This document shows positions 1-8,046 of a DNA stretch of 45,501 bases, one piece after another. Location of the stretch: NCBI GenBank assembly GCA_902793405.1, contig CADBDH010000022.1:1-45501 (forward strand). Reading direction: 5' to 3'. Position 1 is the stretch's first letter, and the number at the start of each line of letters is the position of its first letter. This DNA is from an uncultured Bacteroidales bacterium (GTDB lineage Bacteria; Bacteroidota; Bacteroidia; Bacteroidales; Muribaculaceae). Below the pieces are notes generated by a model. The model was not told the DNA's origin, ran no database searches, and saw nothing but the letters and a program-made list of their open reading frames with translations. A program made the translations under genes and the position numbers.

Positions 1-110
1 GTTCGCTACTGCTGCAGGGGTTACACTCGGCTTCGCCTCGTTACACCCCTGCCTAAGCCCTGGACGCCCCTAGCGGGGCTTTCCCCGGACACTAATGATT
101 GGAAAACTAG
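1..110. repeat. GC-rich hairpin sequences at window edge
   Basis: Two inverted repeats lie close together. The first has arms GCAGGGGT (14-21) and ACCCCTGC (45-52) around a loop rich in TCG. The second is the perfect hairpin gcccc-TAGC-ggggc at 66-79. No convincing ORF covers them. Their form suggests a dispersed intergenic element or transcription terminators of a gene left of the window; which one cannot be told from here. Confidence 0.45.
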
Positions 111-132
111 CTATTCAGCCCAAAACTCAGCC

Positions 133-229
133 AATCACAAAGTTCCGCTTCGAGGCACTTGCAATTCTCCGCTCATGGACCAAGCTGCGAACCTCTCCGA
201 GGTTCTTGCATGGTCTTACTCATTGAAAT
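133..229 (+). repeat. Left copy of a ~97-bp inverted repeat
   Basis: The reverse complement of this segment matches 6328-6426 at roughly 85 percent by eye, including a shared block around ACCATGCAAGAACCTC and GCAAGTGCCTCGAAG. It contains small palindromes (ACCTCtccGAGGT, cgCTTCGAGg). The two copies bracket the dockerin gene and the terminase cassette. Confidence 0.7.
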
Positions 230-410
230 GAGGCTGTTGCAAAACTACATTTGATTCAGTTTCAATCGGCCTAAAGGCCGAAAAATTAAACAAAATTTTG
301 TATAAAATTCAATCAAAACAATTATTTATTCTGATTTTATTAATAATTTTGCTTAATTTTTCGAGCGAAGCTCGATTAAACCTTTCAGGCGTGAGTTTTG
401 CAACAACCTC
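230..410. mobile_element. MITE-like palindromic element, 181 bp
   Basis: The ends are terminal inverted repeats: gaggctgttgcaaaact (230-246) and agttttgcaacaacctc (394-410), 16 of 17 bases complementary. The interior is AT-rich and also self-complementary: the arm starting near 278 (cgaaaaattaaacaaaatt) pairs with 345-363 with one mismatch. It has no coding capacity. A partial copy of the left half lies at 6207-6274. This fits a miniature inverted-repeat element that would need a transposase elsewhere. No clear target-site duplication flanks it. Confidence 0.65.
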
Positions 411-660
411 CTAACATCTTCGATGTTTCCTCGTGCCCTAATGATTTGGAAAAACCTTTGTGTTATTGCTTCTTAGCGTGGGGCCAGGATTGGCAAAGTA
501 GTGCGGATGCCAATTAGTATAATTCGCATAATTCGCCAGCTTTAAAAACCTTAGCGTCTTTGCGCCTTAGCGTGGGGCCGTGGGGTCGAACGGATGAAAG
601 GTTACGGCGTTGGCTAAAAGTGAAAAAAGACGTTAAATAGGAGTGAGTATCAAAATAATT
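411..660. repeat. Non-coding stretch with short direct and hairpin repeats
   Basis: This part has no supported gene. It holds the small palindrome aacatcttcgatgtt (near 413-427), two copies of ttagcgtggggcc (about 473-485 and 567-579), and a degenerate run built on CTTTGCG/CCTTAGCG units near 551-570. A tataattcgcataattcg run near 518-535 recurs in similar form near 2120 and 35240. These look like dispersed intergenic repeats. Confidence 0.45.
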
Positions 661-663
661 CAG

Positions 664-671
664 TAATTTTG
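664..671 (+). promoter_or_regulatory. Candidate -7 element
   Basis: TAATTTTG matches the Bacteroidetes -7 consensus TAnnTTTG. No good TTTG lies 19-20 bases upstream, so this is a weak call. It would give the downstream dockerin gene a leader of about 115 bases. Confidence 0.35.
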
Positions 672-793
672 TGACTGGTAAACTGTGCACTGCCTGTCCC
701 ATGGCATCGGTTCGTGGGGGTGGTGTGGGTTACTATATTGTATATCAGTTGCTTAAAGATATTGATAAACCATATTAACTTGATTATATTGAG

Positions 794-1984
794 ATGAAGA
801 AAAGAATGATCGCATTGTTGAGCGTGAGCACGCTCGTTGCTGCAATGGCTTTTGCAGCCCCCGCCCAGTTGTCTGGCGCCCGCATTTGCCTGCTGAACCT
901 TTATGATTGGGAACAGAACGGCAGTGTAAGCCAGGCCGACCCGTTCCTGTCGGGAGGATGGACGACTACAATCGTTAACGAGGGGGTTAGCGGCTATGTG
1001 ACGCTGCGCGGAGGCTTGTCGCTCTATCCCGTCAACCAGCCGATGCGTGTGGATCTTGCTGCCGGCACGGTAACCCTCGAGGTGAACGGTGAGCCCATTG
1101 GCACCACAACTGGCAGCCGCACTTGGACCGAAGGCCCTGTGACGACGACTGTCGATAGCACGCGCTACTACTATTTCGTGAACGAGGACTGGCTGTTGCA
1201 TCGTGGCGACTATGCCGATGTGCAAGGTGTTATCGAGGACGACGGCTCGATCGTGATTGCCCAGGGCTATGGCTATTATATCCATACTGTTCGCACTACG
1301 ACCACCCGCAACGGTAGCCGTGTGACGACTCTTACCGATAGCATGCGCACGTTCTCTCCCATCATGCGTGACACGCGCTTGCAGGTGCCCAACGGCCAGC
1401 ACCAGTTTGTTGATGAGAAGGACGGCACCGCCCATGCAGTCAATGTGTACATGTACCAGAGCAACGACACCGTCTGGGTGACCAACCTCTACGGTTTCGG
1501 CTGGCGTAACAATTACATGCTGCTCGATGCTGACCGTGTGATGACCTTCCCCGGTCAGACTATCCGTGACATCAGCAACGCCAACAATCCTGGTGGTGAC
1601 GGCGTGTGGTACAACACCACATTGGATGCCGAGGAGAACCCCGTGATGGGCAATACCGGTAGCGTCAGCAAGGACGAGATCACGTGGGGCCTGATGGTTC
1701 CCAGCGATGGCGATGGCCTGTGGTGGGGATATGACGAGAACGTCCTCTACTTCACCGACGGCACCAAGTTTGTCATTCCCAGCGGACCCGAGCCCACCCT
1801 GCGTGGCGACGTTAACGAGGACGGCGGCGTCAATATTGCCGACGTGACCGACCTCATCGATATGTTGCTGAACGGTACTGCCGCCGGCGTTGCCAATGCC
1901 GACTGCAACGGTGACGGTGAGGTGAACATTGCCGACGTGGCTGCCCTTATCGACTACCTGTTGGCTGGCATTTGGCCCCAATAA
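794..1984 (+). CDS. Secreted protein with C-terminal dockerin-type repeats
   Basis: This 396-residue protein starts with a signal peptide (MKKRMIALLSVSTLVAAMAFA, cleavage after about residue 22). About 300 residues of polar, Gly/Thr/Tyr-rich sequence follow in which I recognise no family. The C-terminus (about 337-393) holds two dockerin-type calcium-loop repeats, GDVNEDGGVNIADV and a second unit with CNGDGEVNIADV, each followed by a short hydrophobic helix (LIDMLL, LIDYLL). Export is well supported; the binding partner of the repeat is unknown and no cohesin is visible in the window. The gene is monocistronic, ending before a strong terminator. It lies between inverted repeats that also enclose the terminase cassette. 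Confidence 0.85.
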   Translation: MKKRMIALLSVSTLVAAMAFAAPAQLSGARICLLNLYDWEQNGSVSQADPFLSGGWTTTIVNEGVSGYVTLRGGLSLYPVNQPMRVDLAAGTVTLEVNGEPIGTTTGSRTWTEGPVTTTVDSTRYYYFVNEDWLLHRGDYADVQGVIEDDGSIVIAQGYGYYIHTVRTTTTRNGSRVTTLTDSMRTFSPIMRDTRLQVPNGQHQFVDEKDGTAHAVNVYMYQSNDTVWVTNLYGFGWRNNYMLLDADRVMTFPGQTIRDISNANNPGGDGVWYNTTLDAEENPVMGNTGSVSKDEITWGLMVPSDGDGLWWGYDENVLYFTDGTKFVIPSGPEPTLRGDVNEDGGVNIADVTDLIDMLLNGTAAGVANADCNGDGEVNIADVAALIDYLLAGIWPQ

Positions 1985-2066
1985 TGCGAATCACATGAGG
2001 CGGTAACAGCTTGCCGTCTCACACATGCGACCGGATGGCGTGCTGGAATTCACGCCCGATATCATG

Positions 2067-2107
2067 AATCGTTCTGACGCTAGTCCGTCAGGACGATTCT
2101 TTTTTCT
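2067..2107 (+). terminator. Rho-independent terminator
   Basis: The arms AATCGTTCTGACG (2067-2079) and CGTCAGGACGATT (2086-2098) pair with one G-U, around a six-base loop, and are followed by cttttttct. It terminates the dockerin gene and separates it from the next gene. Confidence 0.85.
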
Positions 2108-2306
2108 ATTCGTGAGATTGGTATAATTCGCGCAATTAGCATTAAAAAGTAACAGAATCAAATTGTTTTTATGGCTTTGTTGCTTTTTGTGCTGGCGCGG
2201 CATGTGTGCCGGACTGTAATTTTGCCGTCACAGTGCAGTGCCATGATTCTTGTTTGCAGGAATGATGGCACAAGCCTATTATCAACCAAATATCAACTAC
2301 TTAACC

Positions 2307-4313
2307 ATGAAAAACAGAAAAATGAAGGAACTCCGGGTTCCACCCCGGGGGCAGGTGCCGCACGCCAATGGTGAGGCGGCACATCCTGGCGAGGCCAGGT
2401 TGGCGCAGAACCTGCGCGAAGGCGAGGATTGCTTGCAGGTCACGGGAACGCCCGTTGCCGTTGCCGCTATCGGCAGTGGCGAGCGGCTGTTGACGATGAC
2501 CGGTGGCCACACGGTGACCTGCCGCGACAACGGCACGGTATTGATTGATGGTCATGAGGTCACACGGGTAGAGGCGCCGATAGTGGGAGCCCATGCCATC
2601 GGCGGAATGATTGTCGTCGTTACTCGTGGCGGGCTCACTTACCTCACGGCCGTGGATGGCGGCTGGATTGTCCTCAATCCTGACGATGCCGTGCCGCAGC
2701 TGAGCTTTGGCGTCAGCACCGCCACCAGCCATGCCGACATCAGCGCCGTCACCTTTGCCGAGCCTTACAGCCAATGGCGTGCCCCTCTGGCCGACGTTGA
2801 CCGCAATACGTTCGAGGGCCTGCTGCGAGTGGCATGGAACGGCCTGGTGAGCGATGCCCGTGCTATGGGACGGCACACGGCGCCCATGCTCGTGCGCTGG
2901 GCGGTGCGATTGCTGGATGACACCTACTTGTGGGTGAGTGACCCCGTGCGGGTGGGAGATGTGACGTTGGCCAACGCCGACCGCATCAGCGCACTGGTGG
3001 ACAACAACAGCAGCGGCTTCACGGGCACTCAAGAGGCCTCGTTGCCACTCACGCATTATAGCCTGACGATTGCTCTGACCCGCGCCGTCGCCGCCCCGTG
3101 GCAGCCGCTGGTCAAGAGCATCGATGTGCTGGCTACCGACGAGGCGACGTTGCTCAGCGCCAGCCACCAACTGGATTACCGCTGCCTGACGCGCACCAGT
3201 GGCACGAGGGAGTATGTGCTGGAGATGGGACTGGCACGGCGTGGCGCCGATGCTATCGCATGGGAACTGGAAACGTCGCCCTGGCGCCTGATTGCCACTG
3301 CAGCACCCGACAGCGGTGCTTTTACCGCTGCCGTCGAGTCGTTGAAACTGACTGCGGCCCAGTGTGCTGCTCTCGCCACTCCCATGGTTGTGCATGATGT
3401 GGTGTGCTCGACCGAGGCGGGAGGGCGGCTTTACTGTTGCACCGCCGCTGGGGACGTCGTGGTGAGTGCACCGGGCAACGCCCTGACCGAGGCGCACCGG
3501 CGCAGTGTGCTGGGCGCCAATCCGCTGGCGATGGCGGTGGTGACGCGGCCGTTGTATTCGGGCGGTTTCGGGCGCTATCCGGTTTATGTGTTTACCGACG
3601 ACGGCATCTATGCCATCCCGCAGCGCGCCTCCGACAAGTTGGGCGAGGCACGCCTCGTGGACCGCACCGTCATTGCCGCCGATGTGGCACCCGTCGAGGG
3701 CGCGGGAGACATCTGGCTGATGTCGCGCCATGGGCACCTGTGCCGCTTGAGCGGTTCACGGCTCACGGTGGCCTGCCGTGATGTGGATTGCCGCGCTATG
3801 GCATGGTGCAATGCCCATCACGAGCTGTGGCTGCTGCCGGCTGTCGGCAACCCCGTGGTGCTGATGCCGAGCGGGGCGATGAGCGTGCACACGGTTGCCG
3901 CCGCACAACTTTACGGCGACCCGCGTCATGCCCTTGCCGTGACAGCAGCCGGAACGGTGCTGGACCTGGAGCAGGAGCAGGCTGCGGTGATGGACGTGGA
4001 GTGGCGCAGTCATCCCGTCGCTTTGAATCCGCTGATGGGCATGCCTGTCAGGCGCGTCGTGTGGCACGTGGTGAGTGACGAGGCCGACTTGACATTGCGT
4101 GTGGCCGGGCAGCGCGGCATCATGTCCCGCGACGGGATTGTGAGCCACATGACCGTGCAGGGCGCCATCGACCATCCGTTGGCCGCTCCCACCATGGCGA
4201 TACAGGCGCGCACCCTGGCTCTCGCAATCCAAGGCCGGGCCCGTACAGGGTCACTGCTCCTGCCGACGCTTATCGATTGCTCTTATGGCTTTAATGACCG
4301 CGAAAAAGTATGA
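2307..4313 (+). CDS. Uncharacterised protein coupled to a terminase, possibly propeller-like
   Basis: This protein of about 668 residues has no signal peptide. The start is uncertain: the frame opens with a TTG at 2250 and has ATGs at 2262, 2265, 2307 and 2322. I chose 2307 (MKNRKMKELRVPP). Much of the sequence alternates short hydrophobic strands with Gly/Asp turns, for example AIGGMIVVVTRGGLTYL and PVYVFTDDGIYAI, as in beta-propellers. The C-terminus (MPVRRVVWHVV, then a beta-rich tail) recalls phage tail-stub or DNA-stabilisation proteins, but I cannot name a family. Its stop overlaps the terminase start as ATGA (4310-4313), so translation is probably coupled. Base composition resembles the neighbouring chromosomal genes. 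Confidence 0.7.
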   Translation: MKNRKMKELRVPPRGQVPHANGEAAHPGEARLAQNLREGEDCLQVTGTPVAVAAIGSGERLLTMTGGHTVTCRDNGTVLIDGHEVTRVEAPIVGAHAIGGMIVVVTRGGLTYLTAVDGGWIVLNPDDAVPQLSFGVSTATSHADISAVTFAEPYSQWRAPLADVDRNTFEGLLRVAWNGLVSDARAMGRHTAPMLVRWAVRLLDDTYLWVSDPVRVGDVTLANADRISALVDNNSSGFTGTQEASLPLTHYSLTIALTRAVAAPWQPLVKSIDVLATDEATLLSASHQLDYRCLTRTSGTREYVLEMGLARRGADAIAWELETSPWRLIATAAPDSGAFTAAVESLKLTAAQCAALATPMVVHDVVCSTEAGGRLYCCTAAGDVVVSAPGNALTEAHRRSVLGANPLAMAVVTRPLYSGGFGRYPVYVFTDDGIYAIPQRASDKLGEARLVDRTVIAADVAPVEGAGDIWLMSRHGHLCRLSGSRLTVACRDVDCRAMAWCNAHHELWLLPAVGNPVVLMPSGAMSVHTVAAAQLYGDPRHALAVTAAGTVLDLEQEQAAVMDVEWRSHPVALNPLMGMPVRRVVWHVVSDEADLTLRVAGQRGIMSRDGIVSHMTVQGAIDHPLAAPTMAIQARTLALAIQGRARTGSLLLPTLIDCSYGFNDREKV

Positions 4314-6202
4314 CTATGGAAAACACATTATATAATATAAGTGATATCCTCGCCGAGAATGAGAAGCGCAAGGCCGCACTCGCCAGCGACATCTACGACC
4401 CGCTCACGGGCGTGGGATGCTGGGGCGATAGGGTAGAGGCGGCGGGCTGCATGTTGCCGCGCCAGGTGCTCGCGCGCTGTCCCGACTACCTGTCGCTGTC
4501 GCCCGTCGAGCAAGAGCGGCAACGCATCAGGGATGACTTTGAGTTCTGGTGCGCCCGTTGCGTGACCATCAAGGACAAGAAAACCAGCCGCAATGTGCCC
4601 CTGGTGCTCAACTGCGCCCAACGGCGCCTGCTCGGGGCCATGGAGTCGCAGCGTGTGCAGGGGCAGCCCGTGCGTGTCATCTTGCTCAAGGCGCGCCAGT
4701 GGGGCGGCTCGACGCTGGTGCAGATGTACATGGCATGGATGCAGCTGGTGAGGCACACCGGGTGGAACAGCGTCATTTGCGGACAGAAGCATGCCTCGAG
4801 CAAGAACATCAAGCGCATGTACAACCTGCTGTTGAGGCATTATCCACGCGAACTGCTCGACGAGGATACCGAGGTGCCGCGGTTCAGCAAGCTGGAAGGC
4901 CAAACCAATGTGCAGCAACTCGAGGGACGTGACTGCCTGGTGATTACGGGCACTTCGCGCAGCGAGGATGCTGTGCGTGGCTATGACATCGCCATGGCGC
5001 ACATGAGCGAGGTGGCCTTTTGGCATAACCCCGACGATGTGGTGCGCAGCGTGTGCGGCAGCATTGCGCTGAAACCCGAGACCGTCATCGTGCTCGAGTC
5101 AACGGCCGATGGCGTGGGCAACTATTTCCATGACGAATGGCTGCGGGCCGAGCAGGAATTGAGCGACAAGCTGCCGGTGTTTGTGCCCTGGTACGAAATC
5201 GAGATGTATGTCCAGCCGGTCGATGACCCCTTGGCGCTGTGGAATGCGATGGACGGGTATGAGCACGAGTTGTGGAATGCCGGCCGCACGCTGGAGCAGA
5301 TCAACTGGTATCACCTCAAGCGCAAGGAGTATCGCAGCCACCAGCACATGATGGCCGAGTATCCCAGCAGCGCCAGCGAGGCCTTCAGTACCACTGGCCA
5401 CTGCCCGTTCGACCGCCAGCTGCTGGACAAGCTGTCTGCGACGTGCGACCTGCCGCCCGTGCTGGTGGGGGATATCCAGGCCAGGGGGCAGGAGGGCCTT
5501 GATGCCAAGCGGGACATCCATCTGGTCAGGCTCGAGAACGGACGTCTCAAGGTTTGGGAGATGCCTGAGCACGATGCTCCCGTCAAGGTGCGCTACGCTG
5601 TCGTGGTGGATATCGGCGGAAGGGCCGACACCAGCGACTACTCGGTGATAGCCGTGTGGCGCATGGCCGACTCGTCGCGCCCCGCCGCCATTGTGGCGCA
5701 ATGGCGCGGACACATCGACCACGACGTGCTGGGGTGGAAGTCGATGCAGCTGGCCATCTACTATAATAACGCGGCGCTTGTCATCGAGTGCAACACGCTC
5801 ATCAACGAGGCCGCACGTGCCGGCGAGAGCGAGTACATCCTGCACAAACTCTACAGGGTTTACGGCCGCATCTACAAGTATGGTGGCAAAACCTTGGGCT
5901 TCCACACCAATGTCAAGACCAAGCGCAAGGCCATCACAGCGCTGATCGAGGCGGTGAGAGACAGCAAGTACATCGAGCGCGATATCGAGGCGGTGAACGA
6001 GATGTGCGACTATCAGGAAATCAACTGCCGCTATGCCGCCCGTCCCGGCAAGCACGACGACATCCTGATGACGCGCGCCATAGGCATACTCGTGATGCAG
6101 GAAGAAGCCCATGCCAGCCGCAAGGAGCCGCCACCCGTTGGCACCCTGACGACCGACGGCTGGCTAGCCCGGCCAGTGCGCCACAATTATGGCTTGGTTT
6201 AG
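4310..6202 (+). CDS. Phage terminase large subunit-like protein (TerL)
   Basis: This 630-residue protein has the two-domain layout of phage DNA-packaging motors. The ATPase domain shows a Walker A-like KARQWGGST (127-135) with its lysine at the start of the loop, as in lambda gpA-type terminases. It also has a Walker B-like strand ending HMSEVAFW (E234) and a coupling motif VLESTAD (261-267). The nuclease domain (about 425-600) keeps the three acids of an RNase H-like fold: D434 in VVDIGG, E493 in VIECN and D583/D584 in KHDDIL. The protein looks intact. No small terminase, portal, protease or capsid gene is nearby, so it is not part of a recognisable prophage. The start at 4310 overlaps the previous stop; ATG 4316 is an alternative. 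Confidence 0.85.
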   Translation: MTMENTLYNISDILAENEKRKAALASDIYDPLTGVGCWGDRVEAAGCMLPRQVLARCPDYLSLSPVEQERQRIRDDFEFWCARCVTIKDKKTSRNVPLVLNCAQRRLLGAMESQRVQGQPVRVILLKARQWGGSTLVQMYMAWMQLVRHTGWNSVICGQKHASSKNIKRMYNLLLRHYPRELLDEDTEVPRFSKLEGQTNVQQLEGRDCLVITGTSRSEDAVRGYDIAMAHMSEVAFWHNPDDVVRSVCGSIALKPETVIVLESTADGVGNYFHDEWLRAEQELSDKLPVFVPWYEIEMYVQPVDDPLALWNAMDGYEHELWNAGRTLEQINWYHLKRKEYRSHQHMMAEYPSSASEAFSTTGHCPFDRQLLDKLSATCDLPPVLVGDIQARGQEGLDAKRDIHLVRLENGRLKVWEMPEHDAPVKVRYAVVVDIGGRADTSDYSVIAVWRMADSSRPAAIVAQWRGHIDHDVLGWKSMQLAIYYNNAALVIECNTLINEAARAGESEYILHKLYRVYGRIYKYGGKTLGFHTNVKTKRKAITALIEAVRDSKYIERDIEAVNEMCDYQEINCRYAARPGKHDDILMTRAIGILVMQEEAHASRKEPPPVGTLTTDGWLARPVRHNYGLV

Positions 6203-6206
6203 TGAC

Positions 6207-6274
6207 TGGCTGTTGCAAAACTCCATTCGGTTCAGTTTCAATCGGCCAAAAGGCCGAAAAATCAAACAAAATTG
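6207..6274 (+). repeat. Half copy of the MITE-like element
   Basis: The sequence ggctgttgcaaaact and the following block (ttcagtttcaatcggcc, aaggccgaaaaat, aaacaaaattg) match the left half of the element at 230-410 in the same orientation. The right half and its inverted end are missing. It begins a few bases after the terminase stop codon. Confidence 0.7.
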
Positions 6275-6289
6275 TAATTGATTATTGTC

Positions 6290-6570
6290 CGGGGAAACAT
6301 CGTAGATGTTAGCGGTTCGAAGAACCGATTTCAATGTGAAAGACCATGCAAGAACCTCGTAGAGGTTCGCAGCTTGGTCTGTGAGTGGAACATTGCAAGT
6401 GCCTCGAAGAGGAACTTTTTGATTGACAAGAATTTGGCGGATGTAGAAGTTCGTCTTCGACGCACTTTCCACCTGATATGGCTGTCACCAAGCTGCGCTC
6501 ATCTTCGATGAGCTTGCATGGTGTTTTCCATAAAAGTCGAGTCTTCGACCCGACCTGCCTCTTCGAGGCA
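6290..6570. repeat. Array of short palindromes centred on TCG(A/T)
   Basis: At least eight hairpins of 12-17 bases follow one another at 15-50 base spacing: aacatcgtagatgtt (6297), cggttcgaagaaccg (6313), gaacctcgtagaggttc (6353), gcctcgaagagg (6401), gttcgtcttcgac (6450), gctcatcttcgatgagc (6496), gtcgagtcttcgac (6537) and cctcttcgagg (6557). Stem sequences differ but the centre is always TCGTA, TCGAA or TCTTCGA-like. This is not a CRISPR, because neither repeats nor spacers are constant. No ORF is supported here. Confidence 0.7.
6328..6426 (-). repeat. Right copy of a ~97-bp inverted repeat
   Basis: Reverse-complement partner of 133-229. It is embedded in the short-palindrome array and contains two of its hairpins. 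With the left copy it defines a ~6.2-kb segment that carries three genes. Confidence 0.7.
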
Positions 6571-6759
6571 AAAGCCAAGCCTATGATACCGCAGAAACGC
6601 TTATTTGACTCATATATAGTGAATTATGCCGATGTTGAAAATATATATCGGACACCAACGATTGTAATTAAATGAATTTTGATTAATTTCCCGCCCGCAG
6701 GGCGGTTAAGGTCTGTCCGATAGGCCGTAATATCACCCATGGCAACATCGGCACAGCGT
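6571..6759. other. Non-coding AT-rich spacer
   Basis: No ORF of note is seen. The stretch contains one GC-rich hairpin, ccgcccgcagggcgg, near 6691-6705. It separates the repeat array from the terminator of the next minus-strand gene. Confidence 0.4.
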
Positions 6760-6797
6760 AAAAAAAAAGCCGCAGGCCCAACGGGCTCGCGGCTTTT
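6760..6797 (-). terminator. Rho-independent terminator
   Basis: Read on the minus strand, the arms AAAAGCCGC and GCGGCTTTT (6765-6773 and 6789-6797) enclose an inner stem of AGCCC and GGGCT, and the T-run falls at 6768-6760. It lies about 20 bases beyond the stop of the secreted protein gene. Confidence 0.85.
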
Positions 6798-6817
6798 GTA
6801 ATTTGTCAAGTGTTATC

Positions 6818-7753
6818 TTACTTGATCACCTTGCTGGTGCTGGTGGTACCATCGTTGTAGGTGGTAACCATGATGTTAACGCCCTCGAAGGGAACGTTGC
6901 TCTCCATACCGGCAACGTTGTAGTACTTCACGTTGCTAACGGTCTTCTGAGCCAGGTTCTCAACAACTGCGTTGCTGCCATAGAGCTCAGCGCGGTTGAA
7001 CTGCATGTAACGGGGATCAACGCCCTTACCACCGGTACCGAAGAAGAAGATCTCGTCGGTCTCACGGAGGGTCAGCAGGGTGTTACCGAGGATCATGTCA
7101 CCATTCAGGCGGCCCTCAACCTCGTCCTGGTTCTTGTTCTGTACATAGATACCGAACAGCTTAGCATCCTTCTTCAGGGCACCATTGCGCTCATACAGAG
7201 TAGCGTTCTTTGCCGAGAAGTGAGTGCCGACAGCCTTGTCGTTGAAGCAGGTGAAAGTGTAAACGTCATAGTTGACGCCATCGATAACCTTAACGGCGCT
7301 CTTCTTGGCCCAGCTCAGGGTGCTGGTACCGGGAAGACGGTCGCCCTGTACATAATAAACTTCCTCACCGCTGTCCTCATCGATGTTAACGATGATCTCA
7401 GTGCTCTGGGGCATGTAGATGTCGAACTGGAACGAGTTGTAAGTAATCTCGTGGTAGGGAGAACCAGTCTTGTAGTCCTGGGGAGTCAGGGCCTGGATTT
7501 CCTCATTCAGATAAATCTCATCGTCATTGAGATAGATCCACACGAGTTGAGGAGTACCACCCTTGAAGGATACTACGTTGTCATACTCCTGTGCGTCACC
7601 CATGTCACCATAGGTACCACGTACGAAGAAGTGGTCCTGAGTCGGGGTGCCAGTCGTGAAGTCTACATACTCACCGTTGGTCACTTCCTGAGCGAAAGCA
7701 GACAGACCCAGCGATGCGGCTGCAGCGAAAAGAAGTAAATTTTTAATCTTCAT
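6818..7753 (-). CDS. Secreted protein with T9SS-like C-terminal sorting domain
   Basis: The 311-residue product begins MKIKNLLLFAAAASLGLSAFA, a clear signal peptide. An upstream TTG in frame is less likely as start than ATG 7753. The middle is acidic and beta-rich with no domain I recognise. The last ~40 residues (VKYYNVAGMES, then NIMVTTYNDGTTSTSKVIK) match the C-terminal module of the two large proteins at 16555 and 18774. That module resembles type A sorting domains of the type IX secretion system, so the protein is probably exported and placed on the surface or cleaved. The gene stands alone, with its own promoter, a ~175-base leader and a terminator. Confidence 0.85.
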   Translation of the reverse strand: MKIKNLLLFAAAASLGLSAFAQEVTNGEYVDFTTGTPTQDHFFVRGTYGDMGDAQEYDNVVSFKGGTPQLVWIYLNDDEIYLNEEIQALTPQDYKTGSPYHEITYNSFQFDIYMPQSTEIIVNIDEDSGEEVYYVQGDRLPGTSTLSWAKKSAVKVIDGVNYDVYTFTCFNDKAVGTHFSAKNATLYERNGALKKDAKLFGIYVQNKNQDEVEGRLNGDMILGNTLLTLRETDEIFFFGTGGKGVDPRYMQFNRAELYGSNAVVENLAQKTVSNVKYYNVAGMESNVPFEGVNIMVTTYNDGTTSTSKVIK

Positions 7754-7936
7754 AATCAAATGAGTTAAAATTGTTAGTAATAATGTTAATTAATATTTTT
7801 TTGTTGTTGTTATCAATTCATTGTTGCCAATAGGCGCATACTTTCCTCTGGAAGAAAGGAATTGGTGTGCCGCACAAAAGGCTGAAAATGAGATTATTGT
7901 GCAATAAATGTACACTTTCTCCCGCTTTTCAGACTA

Positions 7937-7967
7937 CAATATTACGAACTTTTTTTGAACTGGCAAA
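7937..7967 (-). promoter_or_regulatory. Promoter of the 6818 secreted-protein gene
   Basis: On the minus strand, TTTG (7967-7964), a 19-base spacer and TAATATTG (7944-7937) fit the Bacteroidetes consensus with one mismatch. The resulting leader of about 175 bases is long and AT-rich. I see no strong riboswitch-like fold in 7754-7936. Confidence 0.6.
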
Positions 7968-8046
7968 ATTTTTTTGAAAAATCGCAGAAAAATCTATTAA
8001 CACTCCCTACAGCACTCGCTTGTAGCATGGGGTTGTAGGGGCACTT

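Noticed and set aside
650-1981. Long minus-strand ORF opposite the dockerin gene
   Set aside because: Its product is a His/Val-rich shadow with no domain; the plus strand has a signal peptide and dockerin repeats.
2301-3737. Minus-strand ORF of 478 codons opposite the propeller-like gene
   Set aside because: High GC keeps the antisense frame open; composition is His/Gln-rich and no family is visible.
5099-6112. Minus-strand ORF opposite terL
   Set aside because: Antisense shadow of a gene with clear terminase motifs.
794-6202. Prophage or prophage remnant
   Set aside because: Only one phage hallmark gene is present, it is intact, and there is no integrase, capsid, tail or lysis gene.
6290-6570. 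CRISPR array
   Set aside because: The palindromes differ in sequence and spacing, there are no constant repeats, and no cas gene is near.
6803-7738. Plus-strand ORF opposite the 6818 secreted protein
   Set aside because: The minus strand has signal peptide, sorting domain, promoter and terminator; this frame is its shadow.
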